Shown here one piece after another: positions 1 through 11,340 of a DNA stretch of 60,000 nucleotides. This DNA is from Membranipora membranacea. Taxonomy: Eukaryota > Bryozoa > Gymnolaemata > Cheilostomatida > Membraniporidae. The notes beneath the pieces were generated by a model that was not told where the DNA came from, did no database searches, and saw only the letters and a list, made by a program, of their open reading frames with translations. The stretch is from the NCBI GenBank assembly GCA_914767715.1, contig OU612070.1, positions 8,265,501 to 8,325,500 on the forward strand. The letters run 5' to 3'. Both the position numbers and the translations under genes were made by a program. How positions within the stretch are numbered: position 1 is the first letter of the stretch; each line of letters starts with the position of its first letter.

Positions 1-1
1 C

Positions 2-2108
2 ACTGCTCCAGGTGACCAACGGATGGCATGGTGGAAGTCATGCGCAAATCATATTTGCAACATCCATGACTTGGAAGGAGACGGAATCGGAAAATGTAAG
101 CACCCAGATGAAGAAGTTCGGTACAACGAGCAAGGGGAAGAACTTGTTGTTGAGTGGATTGTTCCAGGTTCGTTGACATTTGAATTAGCCTTTGCTCTGT
201 TTGTTATGATTATGCATTTTCCACCCAGATTTGCAAGGAAACAGGCCCACAGATCAGCAAATAAGTGCTATTTAGACACCTGTCTTGAACGTGGCTAATT
301 CTGCAATAAGTTTCCTTATGCACTTGCCATACAAATGCGTAATTCTGAATCGATGATTTATTTTGAAAGACGAATCAAGTTGCCACATGTGATTCCTTAT
401 TACAGATACGCAGCTTGACTTGGAAACGAGAAAGGTACTGCGGGAGAAAGGGTTTATGGAGGCAATAAACATGGCCAGTGGGACCTCGACAGGAGAGTTG
501 GAGAGCTTTCATGGCGAACTCAACCGTAATGCACCCAAAATGGAGGGGTTTTCCTACTCTGGAATGCTTTCACGGTAAGAACTTTACACAGACTGGTGCG
601 CTAACTATACACACTAGGTATGCACACATGGCCGTCTGCATGTGGATTACAACAGGGATAATTTTTCTATAATAGTTGTGGGTCCTGTGTAATATGTTGT
701 AACAAATCTTAGGAACACCAAGTAAGTAAGCCCACTGGTCAATCATGATTAATCCCAAAGTGCCAAACATAAGTTCACCATTCCACTGCCATGAGTAAAG
801 TAAAGCAACAAGGATTATGTAAAAATATACTAGAGACCACTAGTGACTTACATAACCCAACTACACTGCAATATATTGGCTCACGAGCATACAGCTTTTT
901 GGTAGTTTACTTTGATTGGGGATTAATTTTGTGATTGATTTTGCAACATCCAAGCGTGGGAATCACACTGAAATTGCCGTGGGAATCACACTGAAATTTC
1001 CGGAAATATCTTATTATTTTTCATGTTAAACACCAACGAAGCACTTGAACCAGACAGGTTTTATTTATGAAACCTGTCTGTACAAGTGCTTAGTAGTCTA
1101 TAGCATGAAAAATAGTAATAAATTACTGCGAAATTCACACGCTTGGTTGTTTCATAAATATAATCTGATAAATCTCTACTTATTTTTAGAACACAGCTGA
1201 CCATTTTACAACACAACGAAAATTGCCAACGGTCGGTAAAGATGATGGCAAGTGATCCTACCGAACCGAGGAAAGTAATACACCGCTCGAAAGCCACCAA
1301 ACAAACCCCGACAGTTCAGTTTGTAAGAGAGGATGCCACATACAGTGAGTCAAAATTCATTATCATGATGAAATAATGGTAAATTGAAAAAGTTTCCCCA
1401 GACAACAAGTTGCAGAAACATCCAAAACATAATGTTGTATTATTAGTCATTTTGAGGAGCCACAACTACCGGAAACACCCAAATATCATTACCAGCCGAC
1501 ATCAAGTGCTCAGACTGCAAACTGGTGTAGTTAGTCAGCAAACATTGATAACCTACTACACTTGACTGGAAGTCCGCTCAACTTTACAAGAAGTTAATTA
1601 ATTCAATCTAATTGTTACAGGTTACATAGATGACATGTACAAATGCCTGGATGGTTATGTAAAAAACCGAACACGGCCTCTCCTCAATGATATTGAGCCT
1701 CCAACACTCGCGTCTAAAGGACCTCAATACGATTCCATCGAAGAAGTGGAGGCTGAAATGGAAAAAAAAAGACGAGGTGGGTTGGCAAAACCTCACCACA
1801 TTACGCTGACACAAAGATATGCAGAAAGCCGAGGGCGGAGCCGCGGCCGTGGCAGAGGCAATATCTCTGGAGCAGAGCAGCAAGCTACTCCACAGCCTAA
1901 AGAACAGCCTGGTAGAGGAAGACCCAGCTCAGCTGAAGCAGCAGAGCAGCAAGCTACTCCAAAGCCTAAGAAACAGCCTGGTAGAGGAAGATCCAGCTCA
2001 GCTGCAGCAGATGACAATTTGAGTCAGGTAATTGTTACCTCTAAAAAAGGCAAAGCCAAGGGGAAAGCACCGATGAAGGGCAAATCTCTGTCAAAAAAAT
2101 CCTCATGA
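2..2108 (+). CDS. Transposase-derived protein, C-terminal part (5' end outside window)
   Basis: Four exons with consistent phase: 2-167, 406-574, 1190-1344 and 1621-2108, stop TGA at 2106-2108. Exon 1 has a Cys/His cluster (CANHICNIH, then GKCKHPD). Exon 2 encodes TSTGELESFHGELNRNAPKM followed by FSYSGMLSR. Exon 3 continues TQLTILQHNEN. I recognise this run as the conserved C-terminal region of a family of transposon-derived proteins common in aquatic animals (S-L-E-x-F-H motif, then an H-x-N-E-N motif). That is recall, not a search. The last exon is low-complexity: an RGRGRG stretch and two imperfect 22-residue repeats containing PGRGRP or PGRGRS, resembling AT-hook cores, then a lysine-rich end. 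A DNA-binding or domesticated role is plausible but unproven. The frame is open across all four exons, so this copy is either domesticated or young. Confidence 0.6.
955..1000. repeat. Two-unit tandem repeat, about 24 bp
   Basis: The string gtgggaatcacactgaaatt occurs twice in direct succession within intron 2 of the transposase-derived gene. Confidence 0.7.
1011..1121. mobile_element. Short palindromic MITE-like hairpin in intron 2
   Basis: The arms begin ttattatttttcatg at 1011 and are inverted at 1104-1121. The inner arms (aagcacttg ... gacaggttt against aaacctgtc ... caagtgctt) flank a loop of about 8 bases. The roughly 110-bp near-palindrome fits a foldback or MITE insertion. No transposase is present. 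Confidence 0.6.
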
Positions 2109-3208
2109 CTTTTCGTTTAAAAAACATAGTCAAGTCAATTTTTATTCCATGTACGCTATATAATTACACATTTTTTATTTTCTACCCGCTGTTGCATCAT
2201 TTCCAAGGGGAAAGCACCGATGAAGGGCAAATCCCTGTAAAAGAGATTATCATGACTTTTCATTTTGAAAACATAGTCAAGTCAATTTTTATTCCATGTA
2301 CGCTATATAATTACACATTTTTATTTTCTACCTGCTGTTGCATCATTTCCAGGGGGAAAGCACCGATGAAGGGCAAATCCCCGTCAAAGAAATCATCGTG
2401 ACTTTTCATTTTCATTTTGAAAACACAGTCAAGTTAATTTTTATTCCATGTACGCTATATAATTACACATTTTTATTTTCTACCTGCTGTTGCATCATTT
2501 CCAGGGGGAAAGCACCGATGAAGGGCATATCCCCGCCAAAGAAATCATCGTGACTTTTCATTTTCATTGTGAAAACAATTTTGAAAAACACAGTCAAGTC
2601 AATTTTTTTTCCATGTACGCTATATAATTACACATTTTTATTTTCTACCTGCTGTTGCATCATTTCCAAGGGGAAAGCACCGATGAAGGGCAAATCCCCG
2701 TCAAAGAAATCATCGTGACTTTTCATTTTCATTTTGAAAACAATTTTGAAAACACAGTCAAGTCAATTTTTATTCCATGTACGCTATATAATTACACATT
2801 TTTATTTTCTACCTGCTGTTGCATCATTTCCAGGGGGAAAGCACCGATGAAGGGCATATCCCCGCCAAAGAAATCATCGTGACTTTTCATTTTCATTGTG
2901 AAAACAATTTTGAAAACACAGTCAAGTCAATTTTTATTCCATGTACGCTATATAATTACACATTTTTAATTTTCTACCTGCTGTTGCATCATTTCCAGGG
3001 GGAAAGCACCGATGAAGGGCATATCCCCGCCAAAGAAATCATCGTGACTTTTTATTTTCATTGTGAAAACAATTTTGAAAACACAGTCAAGTCAATTTTT
3101 ATTCCATGTACGCTATATAATTACACATTTTTATTTTCTACCTGCTGTTGCATCATTTCCAGGGGGAAAGCACCGATGAAGGGCAAATCCCCGTCAAAGA
3201 AATCATGA
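2061..3208 (+). repeat. Minisatellite built from the gene's terminal coding segment
   Basis: The motif aaagcaccgatgaaggg starts at 2064 (inside the last exon), then at 2211, 2357, 2509, 2674, 2838, 3003 and 3167. Spacing is about 146-152 bp, rising to 164-165 bp. Each unit also carries an AT-rich block with ttttattttctacctgctg and ttgcatcatttccag, which reads as a good splice acceptor directly before the copied coding piece. Units end in KKSS-stop or keep an alternative frame open into the next unit. A further partial copy of the same exon end lies at about 3365-3440. Confidence 0.9.
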
Positions 3209-3299
3209 CTTTTCATTTTGAAACATAGTCAAGGGATTTTCAGTTTTGTGCATTATATACTTATATTCCAAACAATAGACTAAGTGTTCTTATTACTTA

Positions 3300-4170
3300 T
3301 CTATCAAATTGTCGGGAAATTCTTCCTCGTCAGGACAGCCAGCATGGGCTTGGCTTAAATATTCCCGTTGAGTAAGGTAATTGTTATCTCTAAAAAAACC
3401 AAAGCCGAGGGGAAAGCACCGATGAAGGGCAAAGAAATTATTGTCACAGTTCATTTTCATTTTGAAACCATAGTCATAGCCAGCATGGGCTTGGCTTATT
3501 TGCTCCTGTTATCCAACTTGTTAGGATGACCGTGTAAAGCCTAACAGAAACCTGCCAGTCGAAAAGTCTGTTTCACACGGCTATCAGCCAGGCAATAAAA
3601 TATGCTGTTTATCAACTTTACTATGATTTTATATGCATAGCAAGCATGGGCTTGGCTTATTTATTCCCGCTATCCAACTTGTTAGGATGAACGCATAAAG
3701 CCTAACGGAAACCTGCCAGTCAAAAAGTCTGTTCCACACGGCTATCAGCCAGGCAATCAGACATGCTGTTTATCAACCATACTTTGATTTTTTATGCATA
3801 GCCAGCATGGGCTAGGCTTATTGTTCCTGCTATCCAAAATGTTAGGATGAACGCATAAAGCCTAACGGAAACCTGCCAGTCCGAAAGTCTGTTTCACAAG
3901 GCTATCAGCCAGACAATAAATTATGCTGTTTATCAACCATACTATGTTTATACAACTTACTATCTAACGCTAACAGAGAAACTAACAGAGAAGGGATGCA
4001 ATTTGATTAGTACAGTGGACAAATAATATGCACACATTTGGTTTAGTTGGCTACATAAAGTGTCAAGAGTGTAAGGTTGCTAAAAAATAGTTACAGTCGG
4101 AACATTTATAATTGTTATAATAAATTATTATTGTAACCTGTTATGACAGACAAAACATATTGAGGGAATT
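3300..4170. repeat. Second tandem array plus dispersed repeat shared with 57.08-57.48 kb
   Basis: About three units of roughly 155-160 bp, each starting gccagcatgggcttggctta and containing gcctaacggaaacctgccag, span about 3479-3950. They are followed by a unique tail (cacatttggtttagt, ctaaaaaatagttacag, gacagacaaaacata). One unit plus the same tail recurs at 57080-57480 inside intron 1 of the THAP gene, so this is a dispersed element that was locally tandemised here. Confidence 0.8.
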
Positions 4171-4464
4171 GAATGTCAGAATAGAATGTAATGTCCAGTA
4201 ATATTGCATAATATCACAGTAAAAACCAAGCTGGAGCAGCATAAGTGGCTAAAGGACATACATTGGCACAATAAGATTTGTATTAACCATCGGTATTCAT
4301 GCCTAGCACTTTCAGTTGGCAAAGTAATAAAGTCTTTGAATTGAAATTAGATATAATGCTATCTACATGTATAGAAAAATTAAGGTGGTTTACAATATGA
4401 GCTCCTTAAAACTTGACTAAACAGATGGTACAATATTTAATTTTAATATTAATTTAAAAGATTT
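4171..4464. other. AT-rich spacer, no feature seen
   Basis: There is no open frame of note. It probably contains the 3' untranslated region and polyadenylation region of the minus-strand gene that ends at 4465. Confidence 0.4.
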
Positions 4465-6216
4465 TTAGTTTATTGTCTCGGGAATATATATAGAAAAGTC
4501 ATGATTGGCGAACTCCTCATCAGAGTCAGTGTCAAAATAGCAAGCTCTGACCATCATGTATATACATGATGGCAGAGGTCTTCTCTCTTTCTTCCTTATC
4601 TCTGGAAACGTCCAAAAGATGATTGATCTATATGCAGCTAGGCGCTGCTGTCTCCTCTTTAATCTGTTGATCTGGTCTTCAGACCAGACATTACTGGGGA
4701 CCAGTGTCTCCGCATCAGGATATCGTTCAGCTATGATAAAAAAAAATATTGGTAGTGAGATTATGAAGCTAAGTTCAGACATTTCATATTGAATTCCATT
4801 GAAAACTTCTGAAATCTCTGTTACATGATCACTCTTTGCTGAGTTGGCGAGACTTGCCGGTCTCATTTCCAAATCCCTTCATTGATCGAACAAGAAACCT
4901 TTTCATTCAACTGTTAGCAAATAATTTGGTTGATTGAGAGGCCAGAAGAGTGAACACAGTTAGGAAATTGAGAGTGGTAATCAGTGGTTTAAAAACCTCT
5001 CACACATTGCAATAAAGAGTGCTCCAGTGATTTCACACAATTAAAATTATCTCCCAACACAAACATGAGCAGATTTTGACTTGCATTGTTTTGGCAAGTC
5101 CTGGATCTGTATTAGTGTGTTTAATTTAAATTGACTGTTGTTTTGGGGAGCGATCAGCAAAATAATTGCTTATTACAACATTACTACGCTAATAGTTACT
5201 GAGCGCCTGTACCAAGGAGTAACTTACTGTTACTCTTTGCCTATACTTACGATGATGGCAGGCATAATTCCTGTACATAACTCTCAGTGGAGCAGGTCTT
5301 AAGAGGTCGTGTACGTCCTGTGAGTCAGCCATACACCTGATGTCTTCCTCTGGTCTCTTCTGCTCCCAAATCTTGTGCGTAGCACAGCAGTTATTCATGT
5401 GGTGATCGGGCCACACATGACACTTCCCACACAAGCACCATTCTGGATTGAGATCTACAGCCATCTGCTCCTACAAAATCAGCACAGATATACATAATAT
5501 ATAATCAAGGAGGAATAGAGGAGTTACTCCTTGATATGATATAATATATAATTATATATTATATACACCAAAGCTGCGATACAAGGGCACAGTCAAGAGG
5601 AGTCTCAAATATCTCGACATTACCAACAAATGGTTGGCAGAAGCTGACAAATAACAGAGCGAGTTAGCGCAAATTGATTCAGAAGCAGAAGTCATCATCG
5701 GAACCGATGGACTGCCAGTAGTATATGCACCAAGGAGGCAGCTGTAACTCCTTGTATGCAAACATCCAACACTTGCAGTGTTTCGTATAGTTGATCGCTC
5801 TCTATTAGTCTACAGCAAGCTTTCTGTGCTCTGCTCATTTACTCCAACAATAATGAAGTTACAGTTTTGTCTAGCCCTGTCTATGTTCTGTCAATGAACT
5901 AAACCTCAATCAATGAACTAAACCTCTGTCAATGAACTAAGGTTTAGTTCATTGGTTCTGTCCTGTCCAATTACTAAGCTTAGTGTTGATAATAATTTTG
6001 TCATACCAATACCACAAATTTTATTCCCTGTATGCTATTGAATGGAATTACAAGTCAAGTGACATTTTTATTTCCTACCTGCTGTGGCATCTCTTCTTGT
6101 TGCTGCTCTTCCTGCTGCCCAACATTCTCTTGCAGCCTTTGTGCAACAACTCTTCTAGGCTGCAAATCCCAAGGGTTGTCCAGGGCCTCAAGGCTGGAGG
6201 AACTAGATGAAGACAT
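4465..6216 (-). CDS. P2X7 ballast-domain protein (stand-alone)
   Basis: Three exons on the minus strand: 6079-6216 (ATG at 6214-6216), 5251-5470 and 4465-4730. They give 207 residues with perfect phase. Exon 1 is Ser- and Gln-rich. Exon 2 has EWCLCGKC (residues 56-63), then CC at 74-75, a conserved leucine-proline region and a YACHH end. Exon 3 has LAAYRSIIFW and LPSCIYMMVRACYF. This order (W-C-x-C-G-x-C, a CC pair, then A-Y-R ... W ... P-S-C) matches the cytoplasmic ballast of vertebrate P2X7 receptors, a zinc-binding, palmitoylated domain that also occurs free or in other architectures in invertebrates. No P2X channel segment or membrane helix is present here, so this is not an ion channel. 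The acidic tail TDSDEEF is a possible interaction site. Confidence 0.75.
5471..6078. repeat. Intron 1 of the ballast gene, with small palindromes
   Basis: It contains an AT palindrome around 5538-5566 (tataatatataattatatat). It also contains a motif block at about 5895-5965 where caatgaactaaacct occurs twice directly and once inverted (aggtttagttcattg), able to form a hairpin. No coding potential was seen. Confidence 0.6.
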
Positions 6217-6824
6217 AATAAAGCAAGGAGTAAATTAAATGTTCTATGGAATGTGTGACTCGTTTTGTTGGATTCTTGTCGATGAATGACTTTTAATTTT
6301 AATGTCAAATGATCAGTGAATAAATTGCGGGTTGAGGTATTCTCATCCTCACCAATCTTGTTTACAATCAATGAGGAAATAGAGCTATAATTCACACACT
6401 TTGATTGGCTACTCCTGAGATGCTGGAAAAAAACTTTGCTCGCTAATTCCCTCGTAGTATGTCATCACAATATGATCACGTGACGTGATCGGCCATGTTG
6501 CAAATGTTACATAATTCCAAGGGGGTTACACCCACTTTTTTCCAGAGATGACAACTCTTGTAAATCAGTGTTTACACCTGCTGTATCTTGCTCACATGGG
6601 ATATCAAGTCAAGAAACATAATCCTTACATAATTAACCTACCCTCAAACTAAGTCTTTAAGAGTTAGTTTTTTCACATTAGCAGATATTGAAGTATACCT
6701 TGTCCATTTTTAGTTTTTATAACACAAATTCAAAAGTTTTTTTCGTTTCAATACTCAGCTTGTCTCTGGTATTTTGATGGCACTGTGTCTCAGATCAGTT
6801 ACTTATGTGCTCTTACTTTTTCAG
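6217..6824. other. Non-coding stretch with a dispersed repeat end
   Basis: At about 6620-6655 is acataattaacctaccctca with downstream ctaagtcttta. The same block recurs at about 8598-8632 and, inverted and diverged, at 55562-55665. No gene was seen. The upstream part probably holds the promoter of the ballast gene. Confidence 0.5.
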
Positions 6825-8456
6825 TGCGACAAAGGTTGACACAAGACGAAGTGTACATTAGTATCATTGATATCAATGATCATACTGCTTCTGTGAATAT
6901 TTCTTTCATCATCAACACAACCCTGGTGAGTGTCGTTGAACTCCCTGAAATTTGAGTACAGTATTATCTGCCAAGAACTGTGTCTCAAGTTATCATCGAC
7001 ACAGAAAGGCAAGAAGCACCCTTTTCTTTTATTTTCCATATTATTCTTGACAAAAAATGTGCAGTATAATTACTTTTCTATTTCGAATTGATGCTTTCTC
7101 GTTATATGGTTCCAATTAAAATTCAACAAGGGTTCTGTTTCAGAAAAATGATGAATGTGCTGCTACCATCAATGTTGAGCATCAGGGGAAGAACTCAACA
7201 TATCTAGCAAATTTTTCAGACCCGATAACACTGGAGGTTAGCAAAAGATTGATCTACACTTTCACCATGTATCTGAGACTAGCTGATGGTCATGAGATGG
7301 TCTACTGGAGTGGAGAGCTTGATCTCACACCACCAACTGAAAGTAGTATACTAAGGCTTATTTGGTTGTAAATCAAATCTTTTTTTCAATTATAAAAAAT
7401 AATTGCTTCCCTTTTCCAGTCATTTTGGTTGCCTAATTTGAATTTGAAGTGACAGTCCTATTAGAAAAGTGGATATATTACCCCAGTAAATGAAATATTG
7501 TGAGTTCATAGGGCAAATAAAAATAATAAAAAACTGAAAATTGTGGAAAATAGCAATTAGTTTTTTTTTCAATTACTTTAACAATGATCATAGTGGATCA
7601 TCGTGGTCAGGGGGAGGCAATATTTCACTATGATTCACTATGATCCCAATTTTCAGACTTTGCAGCAGTTTCACTAATAGCTTCACAGGCTGTTTTATTT
7701 CATATGCCCTAATGAATTTTCAGCCTGAGATCTTTAAAACCATACCAAACGTGGCCTAGTAGGACTATCACTTTAAGAATTATGACCAAAGTTTTTAGTT
7801 TGAATTCCGATCTGCTAGTAAGAAAACCTACAAAATTTTACAGTGTCATATTATTCTTTTTCTGCAGGGTTGTTAAATTCATCATATCTCTGACAGATAG
7901 TCTCTTTGAAAGAGCAGGTAGCTGTACCTGTCTGTCTGGTGAATTATGATCTCTGTGCTAAAAGATTCTGTTTGCTTTGTGTAGCTACAGCTGCTCCGGT
8001 TATAGGGGATCCCCCTCTTCACCCAGCTGCCGTAATAGTACCCATCCTTGTCATACTGGTCATAGCTGTAGCTTTACTCGGTGTTATCCTCTACAGACGC
8101 AGAAATTCAGCCAGGTGATTGCTAGTTTGAAACAGATCATCTGGTTCTGTTTTTCATGGGATCAAAAACAAATGTGACCTGAAAAACCGCAGGCCCAAGC
8201 CTCAAGCCGTACAACATCATTGTTTTTTGTATTATCAATATGCAAAATTCAGGTCCTTGGTAAAGTTTTTACGATACAATTTGTGTATTAGAACAATGTA
8301 ATAACTCAAAGTAAGTAAATTTTGTTTGTTTGTGTGGTTGTCTCAGAAGAAGCGGAAACTCAATAAAAGACAAGTTTGACAACTCCCAAGAAACAGGAAG
8401 TGCAAATCTTGCACTGGAATCAGGGAACTTGGAACAAAACTCTCAGCTGGAACCAG
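6825..8456 (+). pseudogene. Receptor tyrosine phosphatase relict, copy C (FN3, TM1, juxtamembrane)
   Basis: Four open exons in phase: 6825-6925 and 7144-7342 (together one fibronectin III domain ending DGHEMVYWSGELDLT), 7985-8114 (transmembrane exon TM1, VIVPILVILVIAVALLGVIL then YRRRN), and 8347-8456 (juxtamembrane, NSIKDKFDNSQETG). Lengths 101, 130 and 110 match the corresponding exons of the minus-strand loci exactly. The upstream ectodomain exons and all phosphatase exons are absent, so it is a truncated inverted copy. It preserves the undamaged form of the TM1 exon that is broken at 42.5-45.8 kb. Confidence 0.8.
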
Positions 8457-9118
8457 GTAATAATTCAATTTGTCTGATGAACATTTGAAACTGAACATGT
8501 AAGGATCGATAAATAATCTTTATAGTGTAAGTTTTTGTTTTGCAGTATATATTTGTAATCTCTGTATTCCATTGTTATTATTCATGTGCATTATTGACAT
8601 AATTAACCTACCCTCAAACTAAGTCTTTAATCTGTTGCTGAAAGTGAGGAAACTTATGTCCTTTGCATTCTGTAATGCTCAAACATAACTGATTGAGGCT
8701 TTAATCTCAGAATGGTCACCTAATGAGCAAATTTGCAGAAACTGATTGTCAAGATAAGGAAAATGATATCAATGAACTAAGTGACATGGTGACATTAAAT
8801 TTTGTCACTTGTTTAACATAATAGGCAAAAGCGCCCGACCTGTTCCACTGTAATAAAATTGATTATTAATAATCAGTGTAAAATCCCATACGCAGTTGAT
8901 AGCTACTGCGTATGGGATTTTACACTGATTATTAATGATCAATTTTATTACAGTGGAACAGGTCGCTTTTGCCTAATGACATCATCACACATTAATTTCA
9001 TTCCCTGATAACTAGTTTCTGCAAATAATTTACCCTTTACGTGACAATTCAGAGAAAGAAGCCTCATTTAGATGTCAGGACTGGCAGATGTGGTTCAAAT
9101 TGGTTGTTGGTATCTTAC
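8457..9118. other. Non-coding stretch around a palindrome
   Basis: It holds a dispersed repeat block at 8598-8632 and the 152-bp palindrome described separately. Weak outer inverted matches (ttgcagaaact near 8734 against agtttctgcaa near 9015) suggest an older foldback around it. No exon was found. Confidence 0.5.
8823..8974. mobile_element. 152-bp near-perfect palindrome (MITE) with 3-bp flanking duplication
   Basis: The ends are aggcaaaagcg and cgcttttgcct. The arms are almost identical over about 72 bp, closing on ccatacgcagt-tgatag-ctactgcgtatgg. The triplet aat flanks both sides (8820-8822 and 8975-8977), consistent with a 3-bp target duplication. Confidence 0.8.
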
Positions 9119-9876
9119 CTGTGCACTTGTTGAGCCTGAGTGCTGAGCATAGCCATAGATGAGGCTACTGTGTTAAGCTCTATCTGAGCTAAACTAAATT
9201 TGCCGTCAATCAGCTGGTACATATAATCAGAACGGAATATTCCCAGAGACAATGGCTATAACAGACAAAAATTTATCCCTCATCATAACAATCTGACAGA
9301 TGCTAAAATCATATATAAATGTGGGTGGATCTAAATTTGGCAGCACAAAATAATAACTTTCCACTTGGAGATAAGCATCTGAATGTAACCTACATATTGA
9401 AAATAAGGCCTAATTGATAACACATGGAAATGATGACTGGTAGCAAATGTCTATCAAAAGTTGGAGAATTTTGGTGATGCAAATATAATTTTTCTACTTT
9501 TAATATTTTGCACCCACGATCTTCCCTTAAATCATCATCATTAGTTTTTTCATCTGGGAGCTGATGTATAGTGTCAGTGTCAGGTACAACTTGCCGAGAT
9601 GAGGATCCCTCATAAATACAAGTCTAGGCAGGTAATGGAAATATATATGTTTGCTGTAAGTGGGTCGGTATGTTCCTGTATCTGGACTTGCAGTCTTCTT
9701 TTTTAACCTACTTATCCTTTTACCAAAGACTTCTCAGTAGGAGAGCAACACCGAATGCGTGCAAAAATGGGTCAAAGTGAAGTCAAAGTCTTATTACTCA
9801 CATTACCGAACCTTCATAATACACTGTCTCATATGTTTTCCATAGCCGAGCAGTAAACTCATCACCAGCAACTGCA
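9119..9876 (-). pseudogene. Glutathione synthetase fragment (two exons)
   Basis: Two minus-strand exons with clean splice sites and compatible phase: 9807-9876 (GDEFTARLWKTYETVYYEG) and 9119-9255 (LGIFRSDYMY, then AQIELNTVASS, ending QQVHR). The pattern D-x-F-T-A-R-L ... R-S-D-Y-M ... Q-I-E-I/L-N-T ... V-H-R is that of eukaryotic glutathione synthetase, in the region before its substrate-binding loop. The ATP-grasp part and the N-terminus were not found in the expected flanks. I read it as a captured gene fragment. The open frames could mean it is recent, or that exons lie in stretches I could not resolve. Confidence 0.7.
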
Positions 9877-9960
9877 CTGTAACACACATGATCAAAGAGT
9901 AATACACAATCAAATATCGTTTCTAACCATGTTATATTGTAAAAGAGTTAAGGATGATTA

Positions 9961-10155
9961 GTGTGTTGGTGCTAGCAGTCGGTTGGTGCGCTTGCTTTTC
10001 ACTACCAGGCGATTGGCGCAGCAAGAGTCGTGGGTTTGAGTCCAATTGGGGGATCTTCCAAAGGTTGATTGTTACAGCCTCCAGCACACTTTGGTGTATC
10101 TCACCCAAATTGATTTGGTCATAAGCTAAAGCTTTTTATGGGTAGGACAGGGGAG
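9961..10155 (+). mobile_element. tRNA-derived SINE
   Basis: A box-A-like region (agtcggttggtgcgcttgc) is followed by a box-B-like gggtttgagtcc. A body then begins aaggttgattgttacagcct and ends near tttttatgggtaggacag. The same body is inverted at 19893-20082. Confidence 0.65.
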
Positions 10156-10260
10156 ATCACTCTTGGTAAAAGATCTTTTGGGTCTGGGGTCGGCAAGTAA
10201 AAATCTGGGTTGAAAAGATCTGGGATTGAGCTCATTTATCTGGGGTTGAACTCCAACTTT
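10155..10260. repeat. Dispersed short repeat (tctggggt / ggcaagtaaaaatctggg)
   Basis: The string ggcaagtaaaaatctggg occurs here and at about 17320. Related inverted pieces (aaccccagatttta) lie at about 17745-17790. Confidence 0.6.
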
Positions 10261-11340
10261 GTGAAAAAAGAAAATATTTCTCCTCATCTTCCTTCCTTCC
10301 TTTCATTAACTTCCGTTGTCTAACAATTTCTTGGTGATGGTGTTCATTCGTTCGGCAGTTCTGCACCAGAGTAACAATATCTAACACATGGCAAATCCCT
10401 GTCTGCCAAACAATATATGACATTGTCATTGATCGTCACTTACAAATGGAAATGTAAGGTCACCCATATTGATTTCTAGTTATCCTCTCAAAGTCATCAA
10501 GAGAACCACCATCAGATGTCAGTGTCATTGTAGACAGCTTTGGTATTTGGAAACAGGCCCTGGAAAGGAGAAGGTGAGTAAAATCCACAACTGAAGTGAA
10601 TTATTTTTTCAACGGATTTTCTTGTTCAAGAAAATTACAAAGCTCTTCATTGGTTGATTGATTGATTGGTCGAAATGAGCCAAGCAACAAACAAACCGTC
10701 AATTGAGTTCGATTGTTGCCGAGCGTGTAAGCATGAAAACAACCCACAGTTATCTTGAAAACATATATTTGCCTTAATTGAGGACTGACGTGTTGATAAA
10801 GCAGACTTTTATTGTACTATAGTTTTGCTTTAATAGTAGAGGAAATAAGTTTAACCAAGATAGCAACTTTGATCCAATTTCCATTCCAGGTCGCTGTTTT
10901 TCTATTATTGAGATGCCGAAGGAACGGGGTTAATCATAATACAGCCATATTGAACCATACCTAATTCTATCATGCATTGGATATAGCGACTTGCAGTTTT
11001 GATTCCCTTCCTGGAAGCACAACTTTGAGCGTCAGATTACTCCCGATAAAAATATCCCATGGAACAGATTACTTAGGATCTTGAATGCTCACTTTACAGT
11101 TTTGAGATCATACAACTTTTGACTGCTGTGTTTCTTTTGCTCTATCAGCCAGCTCAAAAAAGGAGAGGCCTTTCTCTCCACCGCTTTTCACAGAAATGGT
11201 CGAAATTATCCCGAGCAAGCGGTAAAAGAGAGGGAGCATTTTAGAAAGTACGTTCTAGTCATACTCTGTATATTGCCGCTTTCATACAGCGCATGGCTTC
11301 CTACCAAATATGTTATTCGAGTCTCATGTCTCATTTCCAT
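10230..11340. repeat. Inverted repeat partner of 17.90-18.79 kb
   Basis: The whole stretch, introns included, matches 17900-18790 in reverse orientation (for example ctgtctgccaaacaatatat at about 10399 and its inverse near 18765). This is a diverged inverted segmental duplication about 6.6 kb apart, edge to edge. Confidence 0.75.
10480..11311 (+). pseudogene. POT/SLC15 transporter relict, copy C (two exons)
   Basis: Exons 10480-10573 (94 nt, SVIVDSFGIWKQALERR) and 11149-11311 (163 nt, GEAFLSTAFHRNG, then a membrane segment VLVILCILPLSYSAWLP) equal in length and phase the minus-strand exons 18566-18659 and 17915-18077. The donor after the second exon reads GTTATT instead of GTAAGT. No further POT exon follows. 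The copy lies in inverted orientation to its paralogue. Confidence 0.75.

Noticed and set aside
1793-2017. Minus-strand frame over the Gly/Arg-rich region
   Set aside because: Shadow of the low-complexity coding sequence on the plus strand.
2105-3208. Overlapping open frames (MHHFQ... to KKSS) across the minisatellite as protein genes
   Set aside because: They arise from the repeat unit read in a second frame; without splicing evidence they are treated as repeat.
2061-3950. Possible CRISPR array
   Set aside because: Units are 145-165 bp and near-identical throughout, with no short repeat and unique spacer structure, in an animal-type locus.
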